NCBI GenBank assembly: GCA_963783235.1
Contig: CAWAMN010000002.1
Coordinates: 1,488,001-1,552,000, forward strand
Reading direction: 5' to 3'
Length of the DNA stretch: 64,000 bases
DNA from: Thiohalomonas sp963783235
GTDB taxonomy: Bacteria; Pseudomonadota; Gammaproteobacteria; Thiohalomonadales; Thiohalomonadaceae
Part shown: piece by piece, positions 42,949-51,404 of the stretch
How the letters are laid out: the number at the start of each line of letters is the position of its first letter
Numbering within the stretch: the stretch's first letter is position 1
Made by a program: the position numbers and the translations under genes
The notes under the pieces: model-generated
The model's input: the letters and a program-made list of their open reading frames with translations, nothing else
What the model was told of the DNA's origin: nothing
Databases searched by the model: none

Positions 42949-45288
42949 ATGCGACGCGTACTAAAATGGCTGGCCGCTCTGGTCGGCGCCCTCATTCTGT
43001 TGCTGATCATCGCCATCATCGTTGTACCCATTTATTTCGATCCGAACGATTATCGGCAGCAGATCGCCAACGTCGTTGAAAAGCAGACCGGGCGCGAGCT
43101 GACCATCGGTGGGGATATCGAGCTCTCGCTGTTCCCCTGGATAGGGGTCGAAATCAATCAGGTTCGTCTGGGAAATGCCAAGGGCTTCGGTCCGGAGCCT
43201 TTCGCCCAGGTGGAAGAGGCACAGGTTCGGGTCAAGCTGTTGCCCCTGCTGCGCCAGCAGGTGGAAATGGACACCGCGCTTCTGGACGGATTGCGACTCC
43301 ATCTGGCCCGCAATGCCGAAGGCCAGACCAATTGGGACGATCTGGTCGCGGAGGCCGCCAAAGAAACAGCCCCCAAAGAGCCCAAAGAGCCGAAGCGGGG
43401 GCCCGCCCCACTGGCGGGTTTGGCTATCGGTGGTTTGGTTGTGAATGATGCGCGGATCACCTGGAATGACGCCGTCACGGGACGGCAGGTGGAAGTCGCC
43501 CCTTTGGATTTGGAGAGCGGTGCCCTGGCGCCCGGCGAGTCGTTTCCGCTGGAATTCAGTTTTACTGTGAATGCCAACGAGCCGCAGCTGAGCGGACAGG
43601 TTGAATTCGAATCGCAACTGACACTCAACCCGGAGACCGGCCTCTATAGTGCGGATGACGCCCGGCTCACTGCCGATCTCAACAGTCCGCTTTTTCCGAC
43701 CGGTCGGCTGCAGACAGAACTCGGCACGACGCTCTCCGCGAATCTTGAAGAGCAGACCGCCACGCTCGAGCGGTTACTTGTCAATGCGTATGGGACCGAA
43801 GTAAAGGCCGAGGCCAAGGCCTCTCGCATCCTGCAGCTGCCCGATGCCCGGGGGACAATCAGCGCATCGGCCAAGGATGCGAAGGCCTTCGCGGCACTGT
43901 TGGCGAGTTTCGGCCTGGACGCCAAGCCGGAGGCACTGAAGGACGCCTCTGTGGAAGGCAGTTTCGCGACCTCCCTGGCCGACGGGACGGCGACGATAGA
44001 GCCGCTGACGATCAACGCAGTGGGCATTTCGGCAAACCTGCAGGCCAAGGCGACGGATATCCTCGGGCAGCCCAAAGCGGCTGGCCGGCTGGCGCTGGAA
44101 CCGTTTGTGCCGAGCGAAGTGACCGACGCGCTGGGCATTGAACTGCCTGCCGCCTCCGATCCGGCCGTGCTGAGCAAGGCCGTATTGACCACCGGATTCG
44201 AAGCCGGCCCGGATCGTGTCGCGCTGGCCGATCTCAAGGCCCAACTGGATGATACCAATCTGACCGGGTCGGCCTCGGTTCGCCGGTTTGCCGCTCCGGT
44301 CATCCGCTTCGATCTGCGCGTGGATGCCATCAACATCGACCGCTATCTCCCTCCCCCGCAGGAAGGGGAGCATCGCCAGCCGGCCACCCCGGCGGGTGCC
44401 GCTGCCGCGGGCGCTGCACAACTGCCGGTCGAAACTCTGCGGTCGCTGGATATCAACGGCACCGCCCGGGTGGCTCAGCTGCAGGCCGCAAACCTCCAAT
44501 CGAGCGATATCCGAGTGACCGTTCGGGCCGAAAATGGTCTTTTCCGAGCCCATCCGGCCACGGCCAAACTCTACAGCGGCACCTACCAGGGCAATGTGGT
44601 ATTCGATGTTCGCCAGCAGGTGCCGCGCATCGGTATGGATGAGCAGCTCGCCGGCATCCAGGCCGGTCCGCTATTGGAAGATCTGATGGGTAAGGCTCAT
44701 GTGACCGGCACGGCCAACCTCAAGGCCAAGCTGAATGCGCGGGGATTGGACGAGGCGAGCGTAAGGCGCACGCTCAATGGCAATGCCGCCTTCGAGTTCC
44801 GGGACGGTGCGGTTAACGGTATCAATGTCGCCCATCTGATCCGCACAGCACTGGCCAAGTACCAGGGACGACCCGCCCCTAAAGAGGAGGCTCAGGAGAC
44901 AGACTTCGCCCTGCTCAAGGGGACGCTCAATGTGAAAAACGGACTCGTGCGCAACCGGGATCTGACGGCGAAGTCGCCGCTGCTCCGGGTGGACGGCCAG
45001 GGCACCGCCAATCTGGTTAGCGAAAAGCTCGATTACCGTGTCCGCGCGGCTGTCGTTGGCACCCTCGAGGGACAGGGCGGCCGGGAGCTGCAGGAGCTGA
45101 AGGGCCTGACCGTTCCCGTGAAAATTACCGGAACCTTCCAAGACCCGAAGTTCGGTGTGGATGTGGCCGGCGTTCTCGAAGAGCGGGCCAAGGCCGAGGT
45201 GGAAGAACGCGTGGAGGAGGAGAAGGAGAAGCTTGAGAAGCGGCTGGAAGAGCAGCTGCAGGATCGCTTCAAGGGGCTCTTCCGATAA
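42949..45288 (+). CDS. AsmA-family envelope protein
   Basis: 779-residue AsmA-like protein. The N-terminal anchor is MRRVLKWLAALVGALILLLI IAIIVVP, then the family N-terminus VPIYFDPNDYRQQIANVVEK and GRELTIGGDIELSLFPWIGV, and the C-terminal AsmA domain (GSASVRRFAAPVIRFDLRVD, LRALDINGTARVAQLQ-type text here RSLDINGTARVAQLQAANLQ, VNGINVAHLIRTALAKYQGR). The end is a charged coiled-coil (EERAKAEVEERVEEEKEKLE). AsmA/TamB-like proteins are thought to bridge phospholipids between the membranes. mutY follows 2 bases later. Confidence 0.92.
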   Translation: MRRVLKWLAALVGALILLLIIAIIVVPIYFDPNDYRQQIANVVEKQTGRELTIGGDIELSLFPWIGVEINQVRLGNAKGFGPEPFAQVEEAQVRVKLLPLLRQQVEMDTALLDGLRLHLARNAEGQTNWDDLVAEAAKETAPKEPKEPKRGPAPLAGLAIGGLVVNDARITWNDAVTGRQVEVAPLDLESGALAPGESFPLEFSFTVNANEPQLSGQVEFESQLTLNPETGLYSADDARLTADLNSPLFPTGRLQTELGTTLSANLEEQTATLERLLVNAYGTEVKAEAKASRILQLPDARGTISASAKDAKAFAALLASFGLDAKPEALKDASVEGSFATSLADGTATIEPLTINAVGISANLQAKATDILGQPKAAGRLALEPFVPSEVTDALGIELPAASDPAVLSKAVLTTGFEAGPDRVALADLKAQLDDTNLTGSASVRRFAAPVIRFDLRVDAINIDRYLPPPQEGEHRQPATPAGAAAAGAAQLPVETLRSLDINGTARVAQLQAANLQSSDIRVTVRAENGLFRAHPATAKLYSGTYQGNVVFDVRQQVPRIGMDEQLAGIQAGPLLEDLMGKAHVTGTANLKAKLNARGLDEASVRRTLNGNAAFEFRDGAVNGINVAHLIRTALAKYQGRPAPKEEAQETDFALLKGTLNVKNGLVRNRDLTAKSPLLRVDGQGTANLVSEKLDYRVRAAVVGTLEGQGGRELQELKGLTVPVKITGTFQDPKFGVDVAGVLEERAKAEVEERVEEEKEKLEKRLEEQLQDRFKGLFR

Positions 45289-45290
45289 CG

Positions 45291-46349
45291 ATGGCGCGGT
45301 TTGCGCAGCGGCTGCTGGACTGGTTCGATCGGCACGGGCGAAAGGATCTCCCCTGGCAACACGATCGGACCCCTTACCGCGTCTGGGTGTCGGAGATCAT
45401 GCTTCAGCAGACCCAGGTCGCGACCGTTATCCCCTACTTCGAGCGGTTCATGGACCGGTTTCCGACGCTGCCCCAGCTCGCCGCGGCTAAACAGGACGAC
45501 GTCCTCGCCCTTTGGAGTGGCCTGGGCTATTACAGCCGTGCCCGCAATCTGCATGCGGCCGCGCAACAGGTATCGGCCGAGTGGCAAGGGAGGTTGCCGG
45601 AACGCATCGAGGCCCTGATGGCACTTCCTGGAATTGGGCGCTCCACGGCCGGTGCCATCCTCGCCCAGGCCCTGGGTCAGCGACATCCGATTCTCGATGG
45701 CAATGCCAAGCGGGTTTTGGCCCGATTCCATGCCGTGGAAGGCTGGCCGGGGCGCACGGCCGTTCAGCGCCAACTCTGGGAGTGGGCGGAAGTCCATACA
45801 CCGACTACCCGGGTCGCCGATTACACCCAGGCCATCATGGATTTGGGAGCGACCCTCTGCACCCGGGGGCGACCGGATTGCCCGTCCTGCCCGGTTGGTT
45901 CCGAATGCGAGGCTCACCAGGCCGGAACGCCAACCCGGTATCCAGCCTCCAAACCGCGTAAAACCCTGCCGGTCCGTGAAACGAGGATGGTGATCGTGCG
46001 GGATGAACGGGACCGCCTGCTGCTTTGGCGTCGGCCGCCGTCGGGGATTTGGGGCGGACTCTGGAGCCTTCCCGAATGCGACAGCAGCGAACCGATGGCG
46101 GAATGGTGTCGCAGAAATTTAGGATTGGAAATCTCCGAACCGAGAACCGGCCCCGAACTAACACACACATTCAGTCACTTCCGACTGGCTATCAGAACAA
46201 CTGCGTGCCGCGCCACGTCCGCCGACGGCGTAAGGGATGGCGGTGACGTCAGCTGGGACCTCCCGGAGGAGATATTCAAGCGGGGACTTCCGGCACCGGT
46301 CAGGCGCCTTCTGGAAGGAATCCTTGCGGTGGAAGAGGAGGTTGGGTGA
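45291..46349 (+). CDS. mutY: A/G-specific adenine glycosylase MutY
   Basis: 352-residue MutY, removing adenine mispaired with 8-oxoguanine. Active-site features are SEIMLQQTQVATVIPYFERF (catalytic Glu), the helix-hairpin-helix LMALPGIGRSTAGAILAQAL, and catalytic Asp in PILDGNAKRVLARFHAVEGW. The [4Fe-4S] cluster is CTRGRPDCPSCPVGSEC. The C-terminal NUDIX-like domain (VRETRMVIVRDERDRLLLWR, GGLWSLPECDSSE) recognises 8-oxoG. It is followed by yggX and tRNA-Phe, a conserved order. Confidence 0.96.
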   Translation: MARFAQRLLDWFDRHGRKDLPWQHDRTPYRVWVSEIMLQQTQVATVIPYFERFMDRFPTLPQLAAAKQDDVLALWSGLGYYSRARNLHAAAQQVSAEWQGRLPERIEALMALPGIGRSTAGAILAQALGQRHPILDGNAKRVLARFHAVEGWPGRTAVQRQLWEWAEVHTPTTRVADYTQAIMDLGATLCTRGRPDCPSCPVGSECEAHQAGTPTRYPASKPRKTLPVRETRMVIVRDERDRLLLWRRPPSGIWGGLWSLPECDSSEPMAEWCRRNLGLEISEPRTGPELTHTFSHFRLAIRTTACRATSADGVRDGGDVSWDLPEEIFKRGLPAPVRRLLEGILAVEEEVG

Positions 46350-46502
46350 GCCGGGGTTTTCGGGAAAGTGAGTTCGCCTATGCTTGTTCTTACATACCGG
46401 CATGGAACCCGACCCTCAGGTTCTGGTATAAAATCCTACTGTTTCAATCAACTTGGCCGGCGGGTTTTCCGGCCTGAATCCCTATCGAAAACGGAGTGAA
46501 CG

Positions 46503-46775
46503 ATGACTCGAATGGTGCAGTGCGTGAAGCTGGGTAAAGAGGCTGAAGGGCTCGAACGTCAGCCCTATCCGGGAGAACTGGGCAAGCGCATCTACGAGAA
46601 CGTCTCAAAAGAGGCGTGGCAGATGTGGCTTCAGCAGCAGACGATGCTGATCAACGAATATCGTCTCTCGCCGATGAATCCCAAGCACCGCGAAATGCTG
46701 GAGAAGGAGATGGACCGCTTCTTCTTCGGCGACGGCAGCAGCACACCGGAAGGTTACGTCCCGCCCGAAAAGTGA
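46503..46775 (+). CDS. yggX: Iron-trafficking/oxidative damage protein YggX
   Basis: 90-residue YggX (Fe(2+)-trafficking protein), which protects Fe-S clusters and MutY from oxidative damage. Family sequence: MVQCVKLGKEAEGLERQPYP, GELGKRIYENVSKEAWQMWL and NPKHREMLEKEMDRFFFGDG; a single Cys near the N-terminus is typical. GGAGTGA lies 6 bases upstream of the ATG. mutY-yggX pairing is common. Confidence 0.96.
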   Translation: MTRMVQCVKLGKEAEGLERQPYPGELGKRIYENVSKEAWQMWLQQQTMLINEYRLSPMNPKHREMLEKEMDRFFFGDGSSTPEGYVPPEK

Positions 46776-46820
46776 TCGCCTTGACTTCGAGGCCGAGAGC
46801 CGTTTAAATACCCGCCTTTC

Positions 46821-46896
46821 GGCCAGGTAGCTCAGTCGGTAGAGCAGGGGATTGAAAATCCCCGTGTCGGCGGTTCGATTCCGTCCCTGGCCACCA
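46821..46896 (+). tRNA. tRNA-Phe (GAA)
   Basis: 76 bases with encoded CCA. The acceptor GGCCAGG pairs with CCTGGCC, discriminator A. The D-loop is AGCTCAGTCGGTAGAGC and the anticodon loop TTGAAAA (anticodon GAA). The T-arm reads CGGCGGTTCGATTCCGTC. The sequence beyond it turns accessory, so the 3' end (T-loop to CCA) is a probable integration site. Confidence 0.97.
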
Positions 46897-46905
46897 AATA
46901 AAATC

Positions 46906-46942
46906 AAGGCCTTGCTGGTGAATAGCCGCAGGGCCTTTTTTT
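46906..46942 (+). terminator. Intrinsic terminator after tRNA-Phe
   Basis: AAGGCC (46906-46911) pairs with GGCCTT (46932-46937) around a partly pairing loop (TTGC...GCAG), followed by seven T's ending at 46942. It terminates the yggX/tRNA-Phe transcript before the island begins. Confidence 0.8.
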
Positions 46943-47728
46943 GTTCCTGTGGGGAAATTGTGGGGATCGGCAGTCACGTCTTTTTCCCTTTTACTGCACC
47001 TGTCCAACGAAGCAACTGAACAACATATAGACCTCAAACTAGCCCTCTGTTATCCCTCGGCTACAAATTTTTTTTTCACCAAGGACCATCAACTGACTGC
47101 CAGACCAGGCGGCGAGGTTGGGATGATTTAGCCGTCAGTTCGGTCCATTTCGAGCCATTCACCCGTCCTCAAGTCATGGGAAAGGCGGCGCGGCGCAGGC
47201 CCAAGCGGAAGTTCCAAACTCTCCTCCCTGGATGTTTTTGCCATGGCCAATCAACTCTAGAACATGGCGCCCGCAGACGGTGGCCGATCTGGCCCGGCGG
47301 CCCTCGTCTTCTTCGCTGCAGTTTGCCGCCCTCGCCGTCAATTGATCTAGGTGATGGCGCCGGTGAATGGGGCAAATTGGGGTGGCTTAATGAGCTTGCG
47401 GGCAATAGGCAGTCGAATTCTGGCACCGTCGTTGCTCAGCACTCCCCCACGCAGGTGAACCAGAGGTCGGTGTCGAAAGGTATGAATTTCTAACGGGGGA
47501 CGACACTCCCCTTTCGCGGCTCAATTTTCGCAGATAGGTCAACGCTATAAAGCCGAGTGATGGAAAGCAAGTAGAAGGGCGCCCGGTCACTAGATGTTGT
47601 GCACCATTTTCGGCCTATATCTATATGTGACGATGCGATGGCTAGCTGAGGCCCATCTGGCTTTCCAATAAAAGCGGTTACCCGCGCACGCCCAGAAGGT
47701 CTGTAAGTTTCTGATTATCTTTCAGTTT
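46943..47728. other. Poorly coding stretch at island edge
   Basis: 786 bases without a convincing gene. Short open frames on both strands (e.g. 47176-47493 plus) give biased, low-complexity translations with no recognisable family. CTGTGGGGAAATTGTGGGGATC at 46946-46967 resembles the text that often follows a tRNA attachment site, but I cannot identify an integrase gene or remnant. The stretch is likely decayed mobile DNA. Confidence 0.5.
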
Positions 47729-48679
47729 GTGTTGTCAGCCTCTACTCCTAGAGGTATGAATGACGTCCACAGCGTTCCCGGCTGCCCGCCCCCCCAACCA
47801 GATCCCGCCCCTTACGGCTTAGTAACTTGGAAGCGCTGGCGGGACCCCGATTCTGCGTCCGAAATCGCTCGGGTCACGGCAGTGCGAAGAACGGGGCGCT
47901 TCATCCCCAGCCCAGATTGGAGTGCGGACGAGTACGACCTGATGTCGCGGTTGTATCACTGTGGCGCGACGATGCCACCGGAGATGCTTGCCAAACTGCA
48001 TCGAATACCAATTGACGAGGTCCGCTGCCGTCTAAACGCTATGGGAGTAAGGTTCGATGACACCTTCTTGCCACAACCGGTTCACGAGGGTTTCTTCGAC
48101 AAGATTGAACCTATAACAGCTTTTCTGGCCGGCTCTATCCTGGGTGCAGGATGGATGGCTGATGTCGTCCACGGCCGAGAGGTAGCGTTGGTACGCGTCG
48201 TTCTCCCGAGTGAAAAACACGCCTATCTCCGAGCGCTCGCAGATTCTGTCGGTTTTAGGGGATCTCTTCGCTCTTTCACTTACGGGCCTACCAAAGAGCA
48301 GTGGGATGCTCTGCACATCCTCCACGTCCCGCGCTGGCTACACCGACTGTGGTCGAGTTGGGGTATGCGATATGGAATCTTGAGAGCACCAGTTTCAAAG
48401 CCGTTTAGCCGTGCAGCCAGCCGGTTTAGCCACCAATTCCTATCCGGGCTCTTGGGAGCCGCTCTTGCAACACAGAAAGGGGAAGAAATTAAGGTGTTGG
48501 GCTGGACGCCCCGCCAGGTTTGTTCGATTTCCCGCGGTCTGGTTCAAGTCATCGGAAGCGGAGGCATCACTTACACCAGCAGCGAGCCGGTCGCCCTACG
48601 AGTTAACCGGGATCTGGCTTTATCATTCCTCGATGCGGATCCAATGAGAAGTAAGCTGCCCAGCGTATATCTGCTGTGA
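47729..48679 (+). CDS. LAGLIDADG-like protein lacking catalytic acids, with N-terminal HTH-like region
   Basis: 316 residues from a GTG at 47729, or 307 from ATG 47756; the start is uncertain since neither has a well-placed ribosome site. Residues ~60-110 (WSADEYDLMSRLYHCGATMP, LAKLHRIPIDEVRCRLNAMG) look like a helix-turn-helix or Myb-like segment. Then two copies of a LAGLIDADG-like helix appear: ITAFLAGSILGAGWMADVVH (~130) and FSHQFLSGLLGAALATQKGE (~235). In each, the metal-binding Asp/Glu at position 8 is Ala. The middle part (VVLPSEKHAYLRALADSVGF ... YGPTKEQWDALHILHVPRWL) fits the LAGLIDADG beta-sheet fold. It may bind DNA without cutting. No partner gene; function unknown. Confidence 0.55.
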   Translation: MLSASTPRGMNDVHSVPGCPPPQPDPAPYGLVTWKRWRDPDSASEIARVTAVRRTGRFIPSPDWSADEYDLMSRLYHCGATMPPEMLAKLHRIPIDEVRCRLNAMGVRFDDTFLPQPVHEGFFDKIEPITAFLAGSILGAGWMADVVHGREVALVRVVLPSEKHAYLRALADSVGFRGSLRSFTYGPTKEQWDALHILHVPRWLHRLWSSWGMRYGILRAPVSKPFSRAASRFSHQFLSGLLGAALATQKGEEIKVLGWTPRQVCSISRGLVQVIGSGGITYTSSEPVALRVNRDLALSFLDADPMRSKLPSVYLL

Positions 48680-49031
48680 AGCGAAACTCCCTACGTTAAG
48701 TGTGGGTATGTGCCATCTGAGCCCGAGTGAACGGGCACAGAATGCGTTTCTGAGCGCGCTGATGCTCGAATGGCAGCCGTGAGGTCGTCGGAGGCTGCTT
48801 ACAGCAAACCATTTAGGGAAGGCAGTTCAGGGTCGAAGAGTTTGTCGAATCTCCACCTACCGTGTGGGGCCGATAGAGAACTACCTACAATGCTCATCAG
48901 CGTGGCAGTTTAGCGTCACTTGATTCAGCGTTCCTTCAGTAGAGTCTTCTTATAGGCGACCGGGCCCAACCCGCCTTCACCTAGGGTACAATGGATGCGG
49001 CTTGGGATCCTGCGCTAACAGGGAGTACTAA
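48680..49031. other. Non-coding spacer upstream of the GTPase system
   Basis: 352 bases with no supported gene. It should hold the promoter of the operon starting at 49032: TACAAT at 48987-48992 could be a -10 hexamer about 35 bases before the start codon, but no good -35 sits upstream. AGGGAG lies at 49020-49025 before the ATG. Confidence 0.5.
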
Positions 49032-50327
49032 ATGCGGCTCTTACATATCTCGGACATTCATTTCAACTCGCCTCGCTGCAAAACTAACCTAGATCCGGAT
49101 CGCCCCTTTCGAACGGCACTCGTAAATGATCTGACCGACCGAGTGGCGGCCTCAGGCCCAGTTGACGCGATTCTATTGACCGGTGATACCGCCTATAAGG
49201 GGAGCCCAGAAGAATACACCTCCGCGCAGGAATGGCTTACTCAAGTAGCCGAGGTGAGCGGCTGTAACCTGACCCGCCTATTCGTGGTACCTGGAAACCA
49301 CGACGTAGATCGCGCTATTGCCCGCAGCAGGACCACCAAAAATGCACAGGACGCGATTGCGAATGCGGCCAGCCCGCGCGAAAGAGAGCGTGTCCTGGAG
49401 GATCACCTCCGCGATGAAGACGCCGCTACGGCCTTATTTCGCCCCCTTACTGCATACAACGAATTTGCGGCAGCGTTTAGGTGCCAAGTTTATGCTCCGG
49501 AGCGGCCCTTGTGGGGTGAGACCTTGCCCCTGGACGATCGCACCAGTCTGCGCATCCATGGTCTCACCTCGGTACTTGTTTCTGGTGGTGGTGACCGGGA
49601 CGCAAAGCCCGGCTCTATGTACTTGAGCCCGCTGCAAACTGCAATGGATGCGGAGCCTGGTATCGTAAATCTTGTAATGAGCCATCATCCCCCTTCATGG
49701 TTGGTGGATCAGGAGGCCGTTGAGGACGCATTTACTAACCGCGCGCACATCCAGCTGTTTGGGCACGAACATCGACACCGAGTGTTTGGGCATCAGCAGT
49801 ACGTAAAATTTGCCGCAGGAGCGGTTAACCCGGAGCGGCATGAGCCAGGGTGGAAACCCGGCTACAACATAATTTCTGTCTCAATAGAGCATCAAGCCAC
49901 GGCTTCGCATGTTCTCGTCGAGGCGGACATGCGGGAGTGGCAGGAATCCCCTGGGCGCTTCCGCGCGATAGAGCAACATGACGGTTCAACGGTGTTCAAA
50001 CATCGGGTAGCTTTCCGGGCGCGGGAGGCGGTGATGGCCCAAGACGAATGCGGGATGAAAATCCCGGTGGCAGGAACGCCAACAGCAGCAGTGCCTACGG
50101 AAGCGGAGGAGGAAATGGACGCTGACAAAACGCGTGACCTCGTGCGCCGCTTTTTTGCACTTAGTGGGAGTCAGCGCCGAGAGATTGTGTTCGGTCTCGA
50201 CCTCCTTGAGGAACAAGAAATGGCTTTGCCTGAACCACAGCGTTACGACCGAGCTTTGAGGCGCGCAAGCGAGCGGGGAATACTTGGAGAAGTAGCAGAG
50301 CGTGTTAAGCGACTGGAGCAACGATAG
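49032..50327 (+). CDS. Calcineurin-like metallophosphoesterase, predicted effector of GTPase system
   Basis: 431-residue enzyme. The metallophosphoesterase core spans ~1-290 with all metal motifs: LLHISDIHFNSPR (DxH), ILLTGDTAYKG (GD), VVPGNHDVDR (GNHD), VMSHHPPSWL and LFGHEHRHRVFG (GHxH). The C-terminal ~65 residues (DKTRDLVRRFFALSGSQRRE IVFGLDLLEEQEMALPE) form a separate helical module after a Pro/Ala/Glu linker, placed like an adaptor domain that docks effectors to a system core. The stop abuts the next start. Probable substrate is a nucleic acid or nucleotide; as first gene of the operon it is the most likely toxic effector. Cytoplasmic, no signal. Confidence 0.8.
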   Translation: MRLLHISDIHFNSPRCKTNLDPDRPFRTALVNDLTDRVAASGPVDAILLTGDTAYKGSPEEYTSAQEWLTQVAEVSGCNLTRLFVVPGNHDVDRAIARSRTTKNAQDAIANAASPRERERVLEDHLRDEDAATALFRPLTAYNEFAAAFRCQVYAPERPLWGETLPLDDRTSLRIHGLTSVLVSGGGDRDAKPGSMYLSPLQTAMDAEPGIVNLVMSHHPPSWLVDQEAVEDAFTNRAHIQLFGHEHRHRVFGHQQYVKFAAGAVNPERHEPGWKPGYNIISVSIEHQATASHVLVEADMREWQESPGRFRAIEQHDGSTVFKHRVAFRAREAVMAQDECGMKIPVAGTPTAAVPTEAEEEMDADKTRDLVRRFFALSGSQRREIVFGLDLLEEQEMALPEPQRYDRALRRASERGILGEVAERVKRLEQR

Positions 50328-51404
50328 ATGCAAGAGAATGCGGAAAGCTCTTTTGGGCGATGGTATCGCTCGGTAGATCTTACTGAAGACCAAGAATCCA
50401 TAGCAGCTAGGTGGGGCGGGGTAAAAGCGGTATCCGAGGAAATAGGCGACGATGAGATCGAGGCGCTTGTGCGCCTAGCGCTGAATTCACGACAGCCCCC
50501 CCCTGCAGAAGTGGAGCAGGCTATCCGTGCAAAGTTTTCAGCCATTGATCCTGACTTCGAGCAGAATAACGCCCGCGAAATGCAGGTGCTGTCCGGCGCG
50601 TGTTTGGCTGCTGTAATGGAGAACGGAGACTACCACGCAGCGCGAGCGGCTTTGTCATTGACGACCGCATCACTATCTGGTGCGCGCACTATGGACCTGC
50701 CGATGGCATTGGTTGATCAGGCAGAGCAGGTGTTGGCATCCTCTGGGAAGTCTTTTCGAAAACGCAACATCATCGCCTCTCCGAAGCGTGCAACTCTCAA
50801 TTGGAAGGCTGTAGACGACGCGACGGCGTCTGGTCTACCTGAAGCCGCCAAAGCGATGGGAACAGCCGTGCAGGCCGCCCTCAATGTACTCAGCTCTGAA
50901 AACGCAAAAGTTATTGGCAAGTTGGAAGAGCGAATCGAGGTACAGGACGAAGAGTTGCAAATGCTCTGGTGGCTTGTCGGGGGGTATAGCCAAACGATCG
51001 GGAACTCCTTTGATCGTGTGCCGGCCAACGCGCAACCGCTTCTATTCGGTGCCGAACTTGCGGAAGCGACGGCGGTACTCCCAGGGCCGATTTCACTGAT
51101 GGCACTGCTTTCGAGGGCGGGGTTAAAGGACGACGCCATGTTGACGGTCCCGCAAGCGGTGAATGCCCTTGATAGGGAGCTTTTCCGGAACTTCATTCCG
51201 AGCCTTGATGACTGCTCGCCTGTTACCCAACCAATTCATTTCGCGATAGCGCGCCAGAGGGAGACAGACGAAAAGGAGGCATGGATCGCCGGATGGGAAG
51301 CAGCGGCCGGTATCCCAAAGAAGCATGCGATAGGAAGCCTGACCCTTGGGAACCTATTCTATCGGGAGCGCCTGCTGTTTCTGTTCGCGGACCGAGATTC
51401 ATGA
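50328..51404 (+). CDS. GASH-type GTPase-associated helical protein
   Basis: 358-residue, almost entirely helical protein. Its second half (KLEERIEVQDEELQMLWWLV GGYSQTIGNSF, PLLFGAELAEATAVLPGPIS LMALLSRAGL) matches what I know of the GASH (GTPase-associated system helical) domain: WWL-GGYS, GAELA and LPGP landmarks. The N-terminal part (DLTEDQESIAARWGGVKAVS EEIGDDEIEALVRLALN) is a second helical unit. GASH proteins occur only with the double-GTPase partners encoded just downstream and are probably scaffold or sensor. It starts at the base after the MPE stop and overlaps the next gene by 4 bases. Confidence 0.72.
   Translation: MQENAESSFGRWYRSVDLTEDQESIAARWGGVKAVSEEIGDDEIEALVRLALNSRQPPPAEVEQAIRAKFSAIDPDFEQNNAREMQVLSGACLAAVMENGDYHAARAALSLTTASLSGARTMDLPMALVDQAEQVLASSGKSFRKRNIIASPKRATLNWKAVDDATASGLPEAAKAMGTAVQAALNVLSSENAKVIGKLEERIEVQDEELQMLWWLVGGYSQTIGNSFDRVPANAQPLLFGAELAEATAVLPGPISLMALLSRAGLKDDAMLTVPQAVNALDRELFRNFIPSLDDCSPVTQPIHFAIARQRETDEKEAWIAGWEAAAGIPKKHAIGSLTLGNLFYRERLLFLFADRDS

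Noticed and set aside
46943..47000. Integrase gene or clear remnant after tRNA-Phe
   Set aside because: The GTGGGG-rich text is suggestive, but no open frame with integrase motifs could be read on either strand.
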